Below the pieces are notes generated by a model. The model saw only the letters and a program-made list of their open reading frames with translations, was not told where the DNA came from and made no database searches. From JAWLGZ01 sp041690635 (lineage in GTDB: Bacteria > Pseudomonadota > Gammaproteobacteria > Thiohalomonadales > Thiohalomonadaceae): DNA of 64,000 bases. The DNA is taken from positions 620,001-684,000 of the forward strand of contig JAWLGZ010000001.1 of the NCBI GenBank assembly GCA_041690635.1. Reading direction: 5' to 3'. Made by a program: the position numbers and the translations under genes. Of this stretch, positions 34,546 through 40,893 are shown piece by piece (position 1 is the first letter of the stretch; each line of letters opens with the position of its first letter).

Positions 34546-34815
34546 GTGCCGTTGCCGTGCGAGACATGCGATTTGAACGGGAGCGTCCGCGAGTGGCGCC
34601 TGGAGAGCTTCTGCCGCACCTGCCAAAGCGGTTCACGCCGCCTCTGGTGCCTGACCATGCGGAGTGGTGGACGCTGGGTACCGCCGGTGATGCTATTCGA
34701 CAACGAGGAGGACGCCCGCCGGGGCGAGGGGCGGCTGCTGGAACGCAAGGTCCCCTGTGCGCTGCTCAAGTGGACGGACGGGACCGGCGGCTACAACGCT
34801 ATCAGTGGCGGGTGA
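34546..34815 (+). CDS. Small cysteine-rich protein with putative zinc-binding pairs, 89 aa
   Basis: The protein starts at GTG 34546 behind an excellent AAGGAGG. It shows CETC, then CRTC 25 residues later, and two more cysteines, consistent with a treble-clef or ribbon zinc site, and a C-terminal half DNEEDARRGEGRLLERKVPCALLKW that looks folded. The length and lack of signal peptide suggest a cytoplasmic DNA- or RNA-binding protein. Its 3' end overlaps the convergent response regulator gene by 14 bases. I do not recognise a family. Confidence 0.55.
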   Translation: MPLPCETCDLNGSVREWRLESFCRTCQSGSRRLWCLTMRSGGRWVPPVMLFDNEEDARRGEGRLLERKVPCALLKWTDGTGGYNAISGG

Positions 34816-35239
34816 GGCGCCGTCGCTCCTCGGGCACCGGGACGTTCAGGTCCACCCAGTACTTCACCAGCAGGCGGATGGTCTCGTTGAACTCCTGGTA
34901 GTCGACCGGCTTGCGCACGTAGCTGTTCACCCCGAGGTCGTAGCTCGCCAGCACATCGGTCTGTTCGACCGAGGAGGTGAACACCACTACCGGTATCAGG
35001 CGCGTACGGTTTTGCAGCCGCATGGCCTGCAACACCTCAAGGCCACCCATCTTGGGCAGTTTCAGGTCCAGGATGATCAGGTTCGGCGGCGCGGCATCGC
35101 TGCTCACATAATCTACCGCCTCCTGCCCGTCGCGGGCCACATGGACGTCCCCGGCAAAACTGCACCCTTTCAGGGCGCGCAGGATCAACTCCTCATCGTT
35201 GGCGTCATCTTCCACCAGGAGGATTACCGCTTTTTGCAT
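34802..35239 (-). CDS. Single-domain response regulator (Rcp1-like)
   Basis: A 145-residue REC-only protein: acidic pocket VEDDANDEE near residue 10, phosphoacceptor Asp in LIILDLKLPKMGG near 60, Thr/Ser in VVFTSS, and Lys in VRKPVDYQEF. The long form with NRTRLIPVVVFTSS resembles Rcp1-type regulators that pair with phytochrome-like or PAS kinases. There is no output domain, so it acts by phosphorelay or protein contact. The start at 35239 follows from the REC fold. The PAS histidine kinase gene is next upstream on the same strand (197-base gap), making it the likely partner. Confidence 0.92.
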   Translation of the reverse strand: MQKAVILLVEDDANDEELILRALKGCSFAGDVHVARDGQEAVDYVSSDAAPPNLIILDLKLPKMGGLEVLQAMRLQNRTRLIPVVVFTSSVEQTDVLASYDLGVNSYVRKPVDYQEFNETIRLLVKYWVDLNVPVPEERRRLTRH

Positions 35240-35436
35240 TGACTCTTTACCTGACTGATTCGTGAAATTCGGGCGCCAGTCGGCACGTGCCCGGATGTTC
35301 CCCATGGAGATGCGGGGGTACAGAAGAGTTTAAATGGGAAAGCTCCAACACGAAGCACCCAGCCGCGGATCCTTGCTGCTGGTGATCGAGCCGTTCTCTC
35401 TGTCCCCTGTATCAGACAAAAACTTCGGATTAGCAC

Positions 35437-37725
35437 CTAACGCTTCGGGAGGGCGAAGTAGATGGTGGCGTGCCGATCCACCTCGCCTTCCGCCCAAACC
35501 CGCCCGCCGTGGCGTCCGATGATGCGCCGGACCGTTGCCAGGCCGATCCCCGTTCCCTCGAAATCGTCGGCGGTGTGCAGCCGCTGGAACGGTTCAAACA
35601 GCTTGTTGGTGTAACGCATGTCAAACCCGACGCCATTATCCTTGACGTAGAAGGTCGCGTCTCCCCCCTCCCCGACGATACACCCGAACTCGATCACCGG
35701 CTCCGATACCCGGGCGGTGAATTTCCAGGCGTTGTCCAGCAGGTTCTCCAGCAGCAGCCGGATCAGCGTACCGTCGCACTCGGCGGTGAGTCCAGGCGCG
35801 ATCTCGAACCGCACCGGCCGCTCTGGCTCGGTCGCCTGTTTGCGGTGGGCGATCTCGGTCGCCAGGCGGGACAGGTCCACCGTTTCGTACTCGAGTTCCC
35901 GGCGCATGATCCGCGACAGCGTCAGCAGCCCGTCGATGAGCTGGCTCATGTGGCTGCTCGCGTCGGTAATCCGCTCCAGGTAGCGGCGGGCGGTGTCGTC
36001 CAGCTGTTCGGCGCAATCCTCCACCAGCGCCTGACTGAAGCCGTTGATTGCACGCAACGGACCGCGCAGGTCGTGGGAGACCGAATAGCTGAACGCCTCC
36101 AGCTCCCGGTTTGCCGCCTGCAACTCCGCCGTGCGCCCGGCCACCAGCTGTTCCAGGTTTTCCCGGTGGAGTTGCAACTCGTGCTCCGCCTCGCGGCGCT
36201 CCGTAATGTCCCGGAATACCACCACGGCGCCGGTCACCCGGGCCTCCCTGTCGCGCAACGGGGCGCTGTTGAAGTCGGCCGGGAAGGAGCTGCCGTCCTT
36301 GCGCCAGAAGATGTCGTCGGCGATATGACAGGGGATGCCACTGGAGACGGTGCCGACGATCGGACACTCGGCGCTCGGATGATCGCTGCCGTCCGGCCGG
36401 GTGTGGTGCAGCAGTGAGTGCATCTCCCGACCAATCGCCTCCGCCGCACTCCAGCCGGTGATCCGCTCGAATGCCGGGTTGACGAAGAGACAGACACCCT
36501 CGGCGTCCAGGCCGAAGATCCCCTCGCCCACCGAGTCTAGGATCGAGACCAGCCGTTCGTGGCTCTCCTGCAGCGCGCGTTCGGCCAGCTTGCGCTGGGT
36601 GATATCGCGGCTGACGTGCACCATGGCGTGTGCGTCACCCCCGTGGTCCACCCTGGCGAGGCTGACCAGATGCCAGAGGTCGCGATCGGCAAAATGGACC
36701 TCCAACCCCTCCACCGGCAACCCGCGCCCGATGAGGGCACAGACCGGACAGCGTTCCGGCGGCTCATCCCCAGGGTGTAACAGTGCGTGGATGTGAGATC
36801 CCAGATAGCCTGCGTGCTCTCCGATGAACCGGCGCGCGGCCCGGTTGATCTGGTGAATAAGGCCGTTCCGATCCACCACTACCGCCGGGTCCGGCACCGC
36901 TTCGTAGGTACTCGCCCCCCGCGCCAGGGCACGGAACGGCTGCGTAAGCGTCGTACGGACCACCGCCGTATAGATGAACCAGTACGACAGCAGCTTGAGC
37001 AGGTGGCCGAGAATGGTCGGCAGCTCGCCGAAATCGGAATAGCGGGTGAACAGAAACTCCGCCGCGGCGGTCGCTCCGACCGAGAACAGCAGCAGTCGGA
37101 GCAGTTCCGGATCCATCCGTTCCCGCGAGCGCCACAGGACCAGGCCGGCGACGCCAAGCAGGGCGATGATGGCGTATTCGGACCCGACCTTGACCGGGGT
37201 CAGACCGCTCCCATCCACGTACATCGACGGAAACTGTCCCGCAAGGACCAGCGCAAGCAGCACTGCGGCGACGACACCGGTACCCAGCAGCGCCGGATAG
37301 GGCTCGATGTGCCGACGGAGAAACAGCGGCGCTGAGAGGATCAAGAGAGCCTCGAGAAAGCGGGCGCCGATCCAGATCTGCAGTGTGGTGTCGTCGCTCT
37401 CGGTCGCAACCAGGAAGTCGGCACCGCGGTAGGTGACCAGATGCACCAGATCGAGGCCGCCGATCCAGATATAGCCGCAACCCAGATAGAGCAGAAAGCC
37501 GTTTCTGGAGAAAACGTGGCTCTGCCAGGCCACGACCCCGGCGATCACCGCGACCAGCACCGCGAACAGTTCGGCCAGGGTATGAAACAGCAGGTGGCTG
37601 TGGAGGTTGGCGGCAACCATCACCACCGACAGCGCAGCCGGCAGTAGCCAGGCCCGGCGGCGGCCGGGTGCAATCCCGCCGCTGTGGTAAGTGCTCGCGT
37701 TCACTCTCTGTTCCCCGAGCGCCAC
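35437..37725 (-). CDS. MASE3-PAS-PAS sensor histidine kinase
   Basis: A 762-residue membrane kinase. The N-terminal MASE3 sensor (about residues 25-275) has roughly seven membrane helices, including GCGYIWIGGLDLVHLVTY and GARFLEALLILSAPLFL. Two PAS domains follow (about 280-400 and 405-525), then HisKA with the phosphorylated His in SYSVSHDLRGPLRAING, and a HATPase with N box (ENLLDNAWKFTAR) and G boxes (VKDNGVGFDM, GTGIGLATVRRII). It should phosphorylate a response regulator, probably the Rcp1-like protein downstream. The start is GTG at 37725 with GAGGGAG upstream. The ligand sensed by MASE3 is unknown. Confidence 0.94.
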   Translation of the reverse strand: MALGEQRVNASTYHSGGIAPGRRRAWLLPAALSVVMVAANLHSHLLFHTLAELFAVLVAVIAGVVAWQSHVFSRNGFLLYLGCGYIWIGGLDLVHLVTYRGADFLVATESDDTTLQIWIGARFLEALLILSAPLFLRRHIEPYPALLGTGVVAAVLLALVLAGQFPSMYVDGSGLTPVKVGSEYAIIALLGVAGLVLWRSRERMDPELLRLLLFSVGATAAAEFLFTRYSDFGELPTILGHLLKLLSYWFIYTAVVRTTLTQPFRALARGASTYEAVPDPAVVVDRNGLIHQINRAARRFIGEHAGYLGSHIHALLHPGDEPPERCPVCALIGRGLPVEGLEVHFADRDLWHLVSLARVDHGGDAHAMVHVSRDITQRKLAERALQESHERLVSILDSVGEGIFGLDAEGVCLFVNPAFERITGWSAAEAIGREMHSLLHHTRPDGSDHPSAECPIVGTVSSGIPCHIADDIFWRKDGSSFPADFNSAPLRDREARVTGAVVVFRDITERREAEHELQLHRENLEQLVAGRTAELQAANRELEAFSYSVSHDLRGPLRAINGFSQALVEDCAEQLDDTARRYLERITDASSHMSQLIDGLLTLSRIMRRELEYETVDLSRLATEIAHRKQATEPERPVRFEIAPGLTAECDGTLIRLLLENLLDNAWKFTARVSEPVIEFGCIVGEGGDATFYVKDNGVGFDMRYTNKLFEPFQRLHTADDFEGTGIGLATVRRIIGRHGGRVWAEGEVDRHATIYFALPKR

Positions 37726-37841
37726 CTGCCGCGCTCCCTCGCGTAAACGCCGGATTGTACGTTACCCCGGCGTCGTAACCAAAACCGCCTGCGAGGCCGC
37801 GCACCTGCTACGATCAGGGCCTTTAGTCGGAGCAAATCGGT

Positions 37842-38495
37842 GTGGACGGATACCAGCACATCGTCGAGATGATCGCCCTGACACTGGGCGTCGGGTGGGC
37901 CAGCGGCATCAATCTGTATGCCACCTTGTTCGTCTTGGGATACATGAACCTGACCGGTTACACCACCCTGCCCCCAGACCTGCAGATCCTCAGCGACCCG
38001 CTGGTGATGGGTACGGCCGCCTTCATGTATTGCGTCGAGTTCTTCGCCGACAAAACCCCCGGCGTGGACACCGGCTGGGACGCCCTCCACAGCTTCATAC
38101 GCATCCCCGCAGGGGCGATCCTGGCGGCGGCCGCCGTCGGCGAGGTGGCGCCCGCAGCGCAACTGGCGGCGGCCATCGTCGGTGGCGGACTGGCGGCCGG
38201 CAGCCACTCCCTGAAGGCGGGCAGCCGTGTGCTCATCAACACCTCACCCGAACCGGTGAGCAACTGGGTCGCCTCGGTGAGCGAGGATGTGATCACCATC
38301 ACCGGCATCTGGCTGGCGCTCAGCCACCCGGTACTGTTTCTGGGCCTGCTGCTCGCCTTTATCCTGCTGAGCATCTGGCTGCTGCCGCGCATCTGGCGCG
38401 GCATACGGACCGTCCTCCGCCGGTTGCGTCGGCTGTTTGGCCGCCCGGACGTGGCCGAACTGCCGCCCCCGCGAGACAGGCCGCCCCACCCGTAG
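37842..38495 (+). CDS. DUF4126 family membrane protein
   Basis: A 217-residue integral membrane protein with about six hydrophobic helices and the DUF4126 signatures GVGWASGINLYATLFVLGYMN near the start, DKTPGVDTGWDALHSFIRIPAGA in the middle, and ASVSEDVITITGIWLALSHP later. The family function is unknown. The start is GTG at 37842, so the first residue is Met. The neighbouring kinase is divergent, 116 bases to the left. A small membrane protein gene follows in the same direction after 89 bases. Confidence 0.9.
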   Translation: MDGYQHIVEMIALTLGVGWASGINLYATLFVLGYMNLTGYTTLPPDLQILSDPLVMGTAAFMYCVEFFADKTPGVDTGWDALHSFIRIPAGAILAAAAVGEVAPAAQLAAAIVGGGLAAGSHSLKAGSRVLINTSPEPVSNWVASVSEDVITITGIWLALSHPVLFLGLLLAFILLSIWLLPRIWRGIRTVLRRLRRLFGRPDVAELPPPRDRPPHP

Positions 38496-38584
38496 CAGGA
38501 AACGGTTTCCGCGTGCGAACCCGGTCACGGTTCCGGGCCGCCCCGGTTGGTTAGCATCCGGGGACATCTTCCCCGGGAATGTCC

Positions 38585-38734
38585 ATGAGCGACGACCGTC
38601 TGAGCGCCATCCCCCCACTCGGCATCCTGATGGTCATCATCGCGCTGACCGTCCCCTCAAAAGCGGCTGGGGTCGCCTTAATTCTCCTGCTGGCCCTGGT
38701 CATGTACCTGGGCGAGACCCGTTTCAAGCGATAG
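38585..38734 (+). CDS. Small membrane protein, 49 aa
   Basis: A 49-residue ORF with two short hydrophobic stretches (PLGILMVIIALTVP and VALILLLALVMYLG) and a charged tail (ETRFKR), the pattern of a small inner-membrane protein. It begins 89 bases after the DUF4126 gene in the same direction and ends just before a hairpin terminator, so the two genes probably share a transcript. The spacing to upstream purines (CCCCGGGAATGTCC) gives only a weak ribosome binding site. No family is recognised. Confidence 0.5.
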   Translation: MSDDRLSAIPPLGILMVIIALTVPSKAAGVALILLLALVMYLGETRFKR

Positions 38735-38742
38735 AAACGAAA

Positions 38743-38770
38743 AACCCGCGCCTGTCACCAGACACGGGTT
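38743..38770 (+). terminator. Terminator after the 49-aa ORF
   Basis: AACCCG pairs with CGGGTT, and an inner TGTC/GACA pair continues the stem around ACCA, with four unpaired bases (CGCC) on the left side. Preceding A-runs make it also plausible on the minus strand. The T tract is poor, so efficiency is uncertain. Confidence 0.4.
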
Positions 38771-38876
38771 GTTGCGCTACTCTGCGGCCATGGGGCCGAT
38801 CTGCCGGGAAAACCTCATGTCGGCGACACCGCCCTCAACGCCTTCGCGGTGCGCTGGGGGGACCTGCTCATCGCGA
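38769..38876 (+). pseudogene. Decayed fragment of a HipA-family gene
   Basis: Read in plus-strand frames, this stretch gives HGADLPGKPHVGDTALNAF followed directly by AVRWGDLLIA. The intact HipA-family gene at 39,388 has HGVDLPGNLIVGDAALNAF (about 39,874-39,930) and, some 226 bases later, AVRWRDLLIA (40,116-40,145). The nucleotide identity is evident over both blocks, with small indels that shift the frame, so this is an internally deleted relic of a related gene, not part of the intact one. It lies on the chromosomal side of the tRNA scar. Confidence 0.75.
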
Positions 38877-38951
38877 AACGGGGCTGGAGAGATCGGGCAG
38901 GCCGCGAGTATGCCGCAGCCGCAAAGCGTGTTATGTACGCAATCGGCTGTC

Positions 38952-38981
38952 AAAAAAAGAAACCCGGCTTTCGCCGGGTTT
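38952..38981 (-). terminator. Terminator of the tRNA-Met locus
   Basis: AAACCCGGC and its complement GCCGGGTTT enclose TTTC. On the minus strand seven T follow (complement of 38952-38958). It lies 6 bases beyond the CCA end of the tRNA fragment and is presumably the native tRNA terminator. Confidence 0.85.
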
Positions 38982-38987
38982 CGGATG

Positions 38988-39037
38988 TGGTGGCTACGCC
39001 CTGATTCGAACAGGGGACCCCATCATTATGAGTGATG
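38988..39037 (-). tRNA. Partial tRNA-Met (CAU), 3' end only: probable attachment site
   Basis: On the minus strand this reads as the anticodon stem-loop (CATCA, CTCATAA, TGATG), GGGGTC, the T arm with TTCGAAT, and the acceptor GCGTAGCC followed by ACCA. It agrees closely with the remembered 3' two-thirds of E. coli elongator tRNA-Met. The first 26 or so bases (acceptor 5' strand and D arm) are missing: the sequence to the right shows nothing like a D arm. A terminator follows directly. This is what remains when an element integrates into a tRNA 3' half, so it marks the left end of the island. It cannot be a functional tRNA. Confidence 0.88.
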
Positions 39038-39043
39038 GATTCC

Positions 39044-39110
39044 ATGCTAAGCAATTGATTCCATAGCGTTTACGCTGGGGCGGCCGTTGCTCCGATCAAT
39101 AACTTAGCAT
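39044..39110. repeat. Imperfect 16-bp inverted repeat beside the tRNA scar
   Basis: ATGCTAAGCAATTGAT (39044-39059) and the complement of 39095-39110 (ATGCTAAGTTATTGAT) match at 14 of 16 positions around a 35-base centre that itself contains AGCGT-TT-ACGCT. Starting 7 bases from the tRNA fragment, it could be the arm or core-type binding region of an integrase or excisionase. No other gene lies between 39,038 and 39,387; the remainder of that gap holds only the HipA promoter region. Confidence 0.6.
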
Positions 39111-39326
39111 AACGGCGCTGCACTGAATCCCGAAGAAATCCCGAACACCGCTCGGCGCTCGCTGCGGCTGGTGGGGCGGTTTGCGGCCGCTGTTTGCCTG
39201 GCATGGGCGCCTGCAAACTGCCTCGGCCTGCCGCCGCTGGAGAGGTCAGGCGGTCGATATGCCACATCCATGCAGTTTCCATTCGATACCGCCTCATCCG
39301 CTTGCCATTGGCCTTGATGTACCCCG

Positions 39327-39355
39327 TTGATTTCGCGCCGCTATTCGCCTATGGT
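39327..39355 (+). promoter_or_regulatory. Probable sigma-70 promoter of the HipA-family gene
   Basis: TTGATT (39327-39332) and TATGGT (39350-39355) are separated by exactly 17 bases, each matching four of six consensus positions. The -10 lies 32 bases before the start codon, giving a leader of about 25 bases. Confidence 0.5.
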
Positions 39356-39368
39356 CGCACTCTTATTT

Positions 39369-39388
39369 TCTATTCAAACATCTATTCA
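39369..39388 (+). promoter_or_regulatory. Direct repeat TCTATTCA overlapping the HipA-family start
   Basis: Two identical 8-bp units (39369-39376 and 39381-39388) are spaced 12 bases apart, the second running into the ATG. One helical turn spacing suits binding by a dimeric helix-turn-helix protein, possibly the winged helix of HipA itself; this is inference. No Shine-Dalgarno sequence is seen, so the transcript may be close to leaderless. Confidence 0.35.
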
Positions 39389-40722
39389 TGCGCGCATCTG
39401 TCGACGACCTGCTGCAAGAGCTGTCCGCCCGAGGACCCATGGCCTCCCCGGCCTTGCAGGCGGCGCTTGGGGTCAGTCAGCCGACAGTCTCGCGCCTGAT
39501 CCGTGCTGCCGGCAACCGGGTGCTCCGGCTGGGGCGCGGACGGAACTCACGCTATGCGGCGGTTCGGGAGATCCCTGGGGTCGGCACGGGGGCTCGGCTG
39601 TATGCCGTGGATGAGAACGGAAACCCGGCGGCGGTCGGGGAGATCGTCGTCCTGGCCGGGCCGGCCCCCTTCGTGGTGCTGGCGGAGGAGCGCTGGCTGC
39701 GCGGTGAAGGAGGCAACGGCGAATTTCCGGGCCTTCCCTACTACCTGCACGACCTGCGTCCACAAGGATTTCTCGGGCGGCAGATCGCCAACCTCCTGGC
39801 CGAGCAGGAGGGCGTCTACTCGGGCAACCCGGAGAAGTGGTCCGACGATCAGGTGTTGCGCTATCTCTGCAGCCACGGTGTCGACCTGCCGGGGAACCTC
39901 ATTGTCGGCGACGCCGCCCTCAATGCCTTTCTGGCGAGCGAACGGAGACCGGTGCGGGACCGCAGTGAGGCCTACCCGGTTTCCGCGACCCGGATCCTGG
40001 CGGACGGGGAGTTCGGCAGCTCCGCCGGCGGTGAGCAGCCGAAGTTCACCGCATACACCGAGGACGCCGGCCACGTCATCGTAAAGTTCTCGCCCGCGGG
40101 CGAGACGCCAGAGGCAGTGCGCTGGCGGGACCTGCTGATCGCCGAGTACCACGCCCTGGCGGTCCTTGCCGACCTGGGGCTCCCCGCAGCCGGATGCGAA
40201 CTGTACCGGTTCGGCGGTCGGGTATTCCTCGAAAGCCGCAGATTTGACCGTGTGGGTACTCGCGGTCGCCGACCGGCGGTATCGCTTGCGGCCGTCGATG
40301 CCGAATTCGTCGGCGAGGGGGAGCACTGGATTCGCAGTGCCCGAGGGCTGCATGAAGCAGGTCTGGTAACCCAAGACACCCTCGACCAAATCCGACTGGC
40401 CCACACCTACGGGCTCTGGGTCGCCAACAGCGACATGCATCTCGGAAACCTGACACTGGCGCCCGAGGGTGATCTCTTCCGGCTTCATCCGGTCTACGAC
40501 ATGGTGCCGATGCGCCTGGCGCCGCAGCGGGGTGAACTGGTCGAGGTGGCATTGGCACCGCCCCTGCGCAATGCCGACAACTTCGATCTCTGGGAACAGG
40601 CCGGAGCATACGCGGTGCAGTTTTGGCAGGCCCTCGGCCAAGATGAACGGGTGTCCGAATCGATGCGGACGCTGGCCGCCGAGCACGCCGCCCGCTGCCA
40701 AGCGGCGCTCCAACAAAGTTGA
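39388..40722 (+). CDS. HipA-family kinase with N-terminal winged helix (YjjJ/HipH-like)
   Basis: A 444-residue protein with the size and layout of E. coli YjjJ (HipH). Residues 1-60 form a winged helix (ALQAALGVSQPTVSRLIRA). The HipA-type kinase core has a Gly-rich SSAGGEQPKF at 211-220, catalytic NSDMHLGN with D349 and N354, and metal-binding YD with D371 (HPVYDMVP). HipA proteins phosphorylate targets such as aminoacyl-tRNA synthetases and are normally neutralised by HipB; no separate HipB-like gene is present, and the fused winged helix may do its job. It is the first gene of the island after the tRNA scar. Some reports describe YjjJ as a toxin. An inactive relic of the same gene lies 0.5 kb to the left. 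Confidence 0.9.
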   Translation: MRASVDDLLQELSARGPMASPALQAALGVSQPTVSRLIRAAGNRVLRLGRGRNSRYAAVREIPGVGTGARLYAVDENGNPAAVGEIVVLAGPAPFVVLAEERWLRGEGGNGEFPGLPYYLHDLRPQGFLGRQIANLLAEQEGVYSGNPEKWSDDQVLRYLCSHGVDLPGNLIVGDAALNAFLASERRPVRDRSEAYPVSATRILADGEFGSSAGGEQPKFTAYTEDAGHVIVKFSPAGETPEAVRWRDLLIAEYHALAVLADLGLPAAGCELYRFGGRVFLESRRFDRVGTRGRRPAVSLAAVDAEFVGEGEHWIRSARGLHEAGLVTQDTLDQIRLAHTYGLWVANSDMHLGNLTLAPEGDLFRLHPVYDMVPMRLAPQRGELVEVALAPPLRNADNFDLWEQAGAYAVQFWQALGQDERVSESMRTLAAEHAARCQAALQQS

Positions 40723-40760
40723 TGGGCAAAACCGATACGGTTGGCGTGAACACCGGCTGA

Positions 40761-40789
40761 TTGGTTGCCGATAACACTTGCTGTATAAA
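40761..40789 (+). promoter_or_regulatory. Possible promoter of the hsdR operon
   Basis: TATAAA (40784-40789) lies 17 bases after TTGGTT (40761-40766). The -10 is good and the -35 weak. The element is about 105 bases upstream of the hsdR ATG, in the only sizeable gap before the operon. Confidence 0.4.
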
Positions 40790-40893
40790 AGAAATGCCAG
40801 TGGATCGGGGTCGTAAGCGGTCCGCCCAGGGAGGGGGCATGCGGAGGCGACAGTTAACCTCCTCTGATTTGAGCAACAGATTTGGGATAGTAC

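Noticed and set aside
38769..39035. An 88-codon plus-strand ORF ending in RPDSNRGPHHYE
   Set aside because: That ending is the familiar false translation of an antisense tRNA; the front is a decayed HipA fragment.
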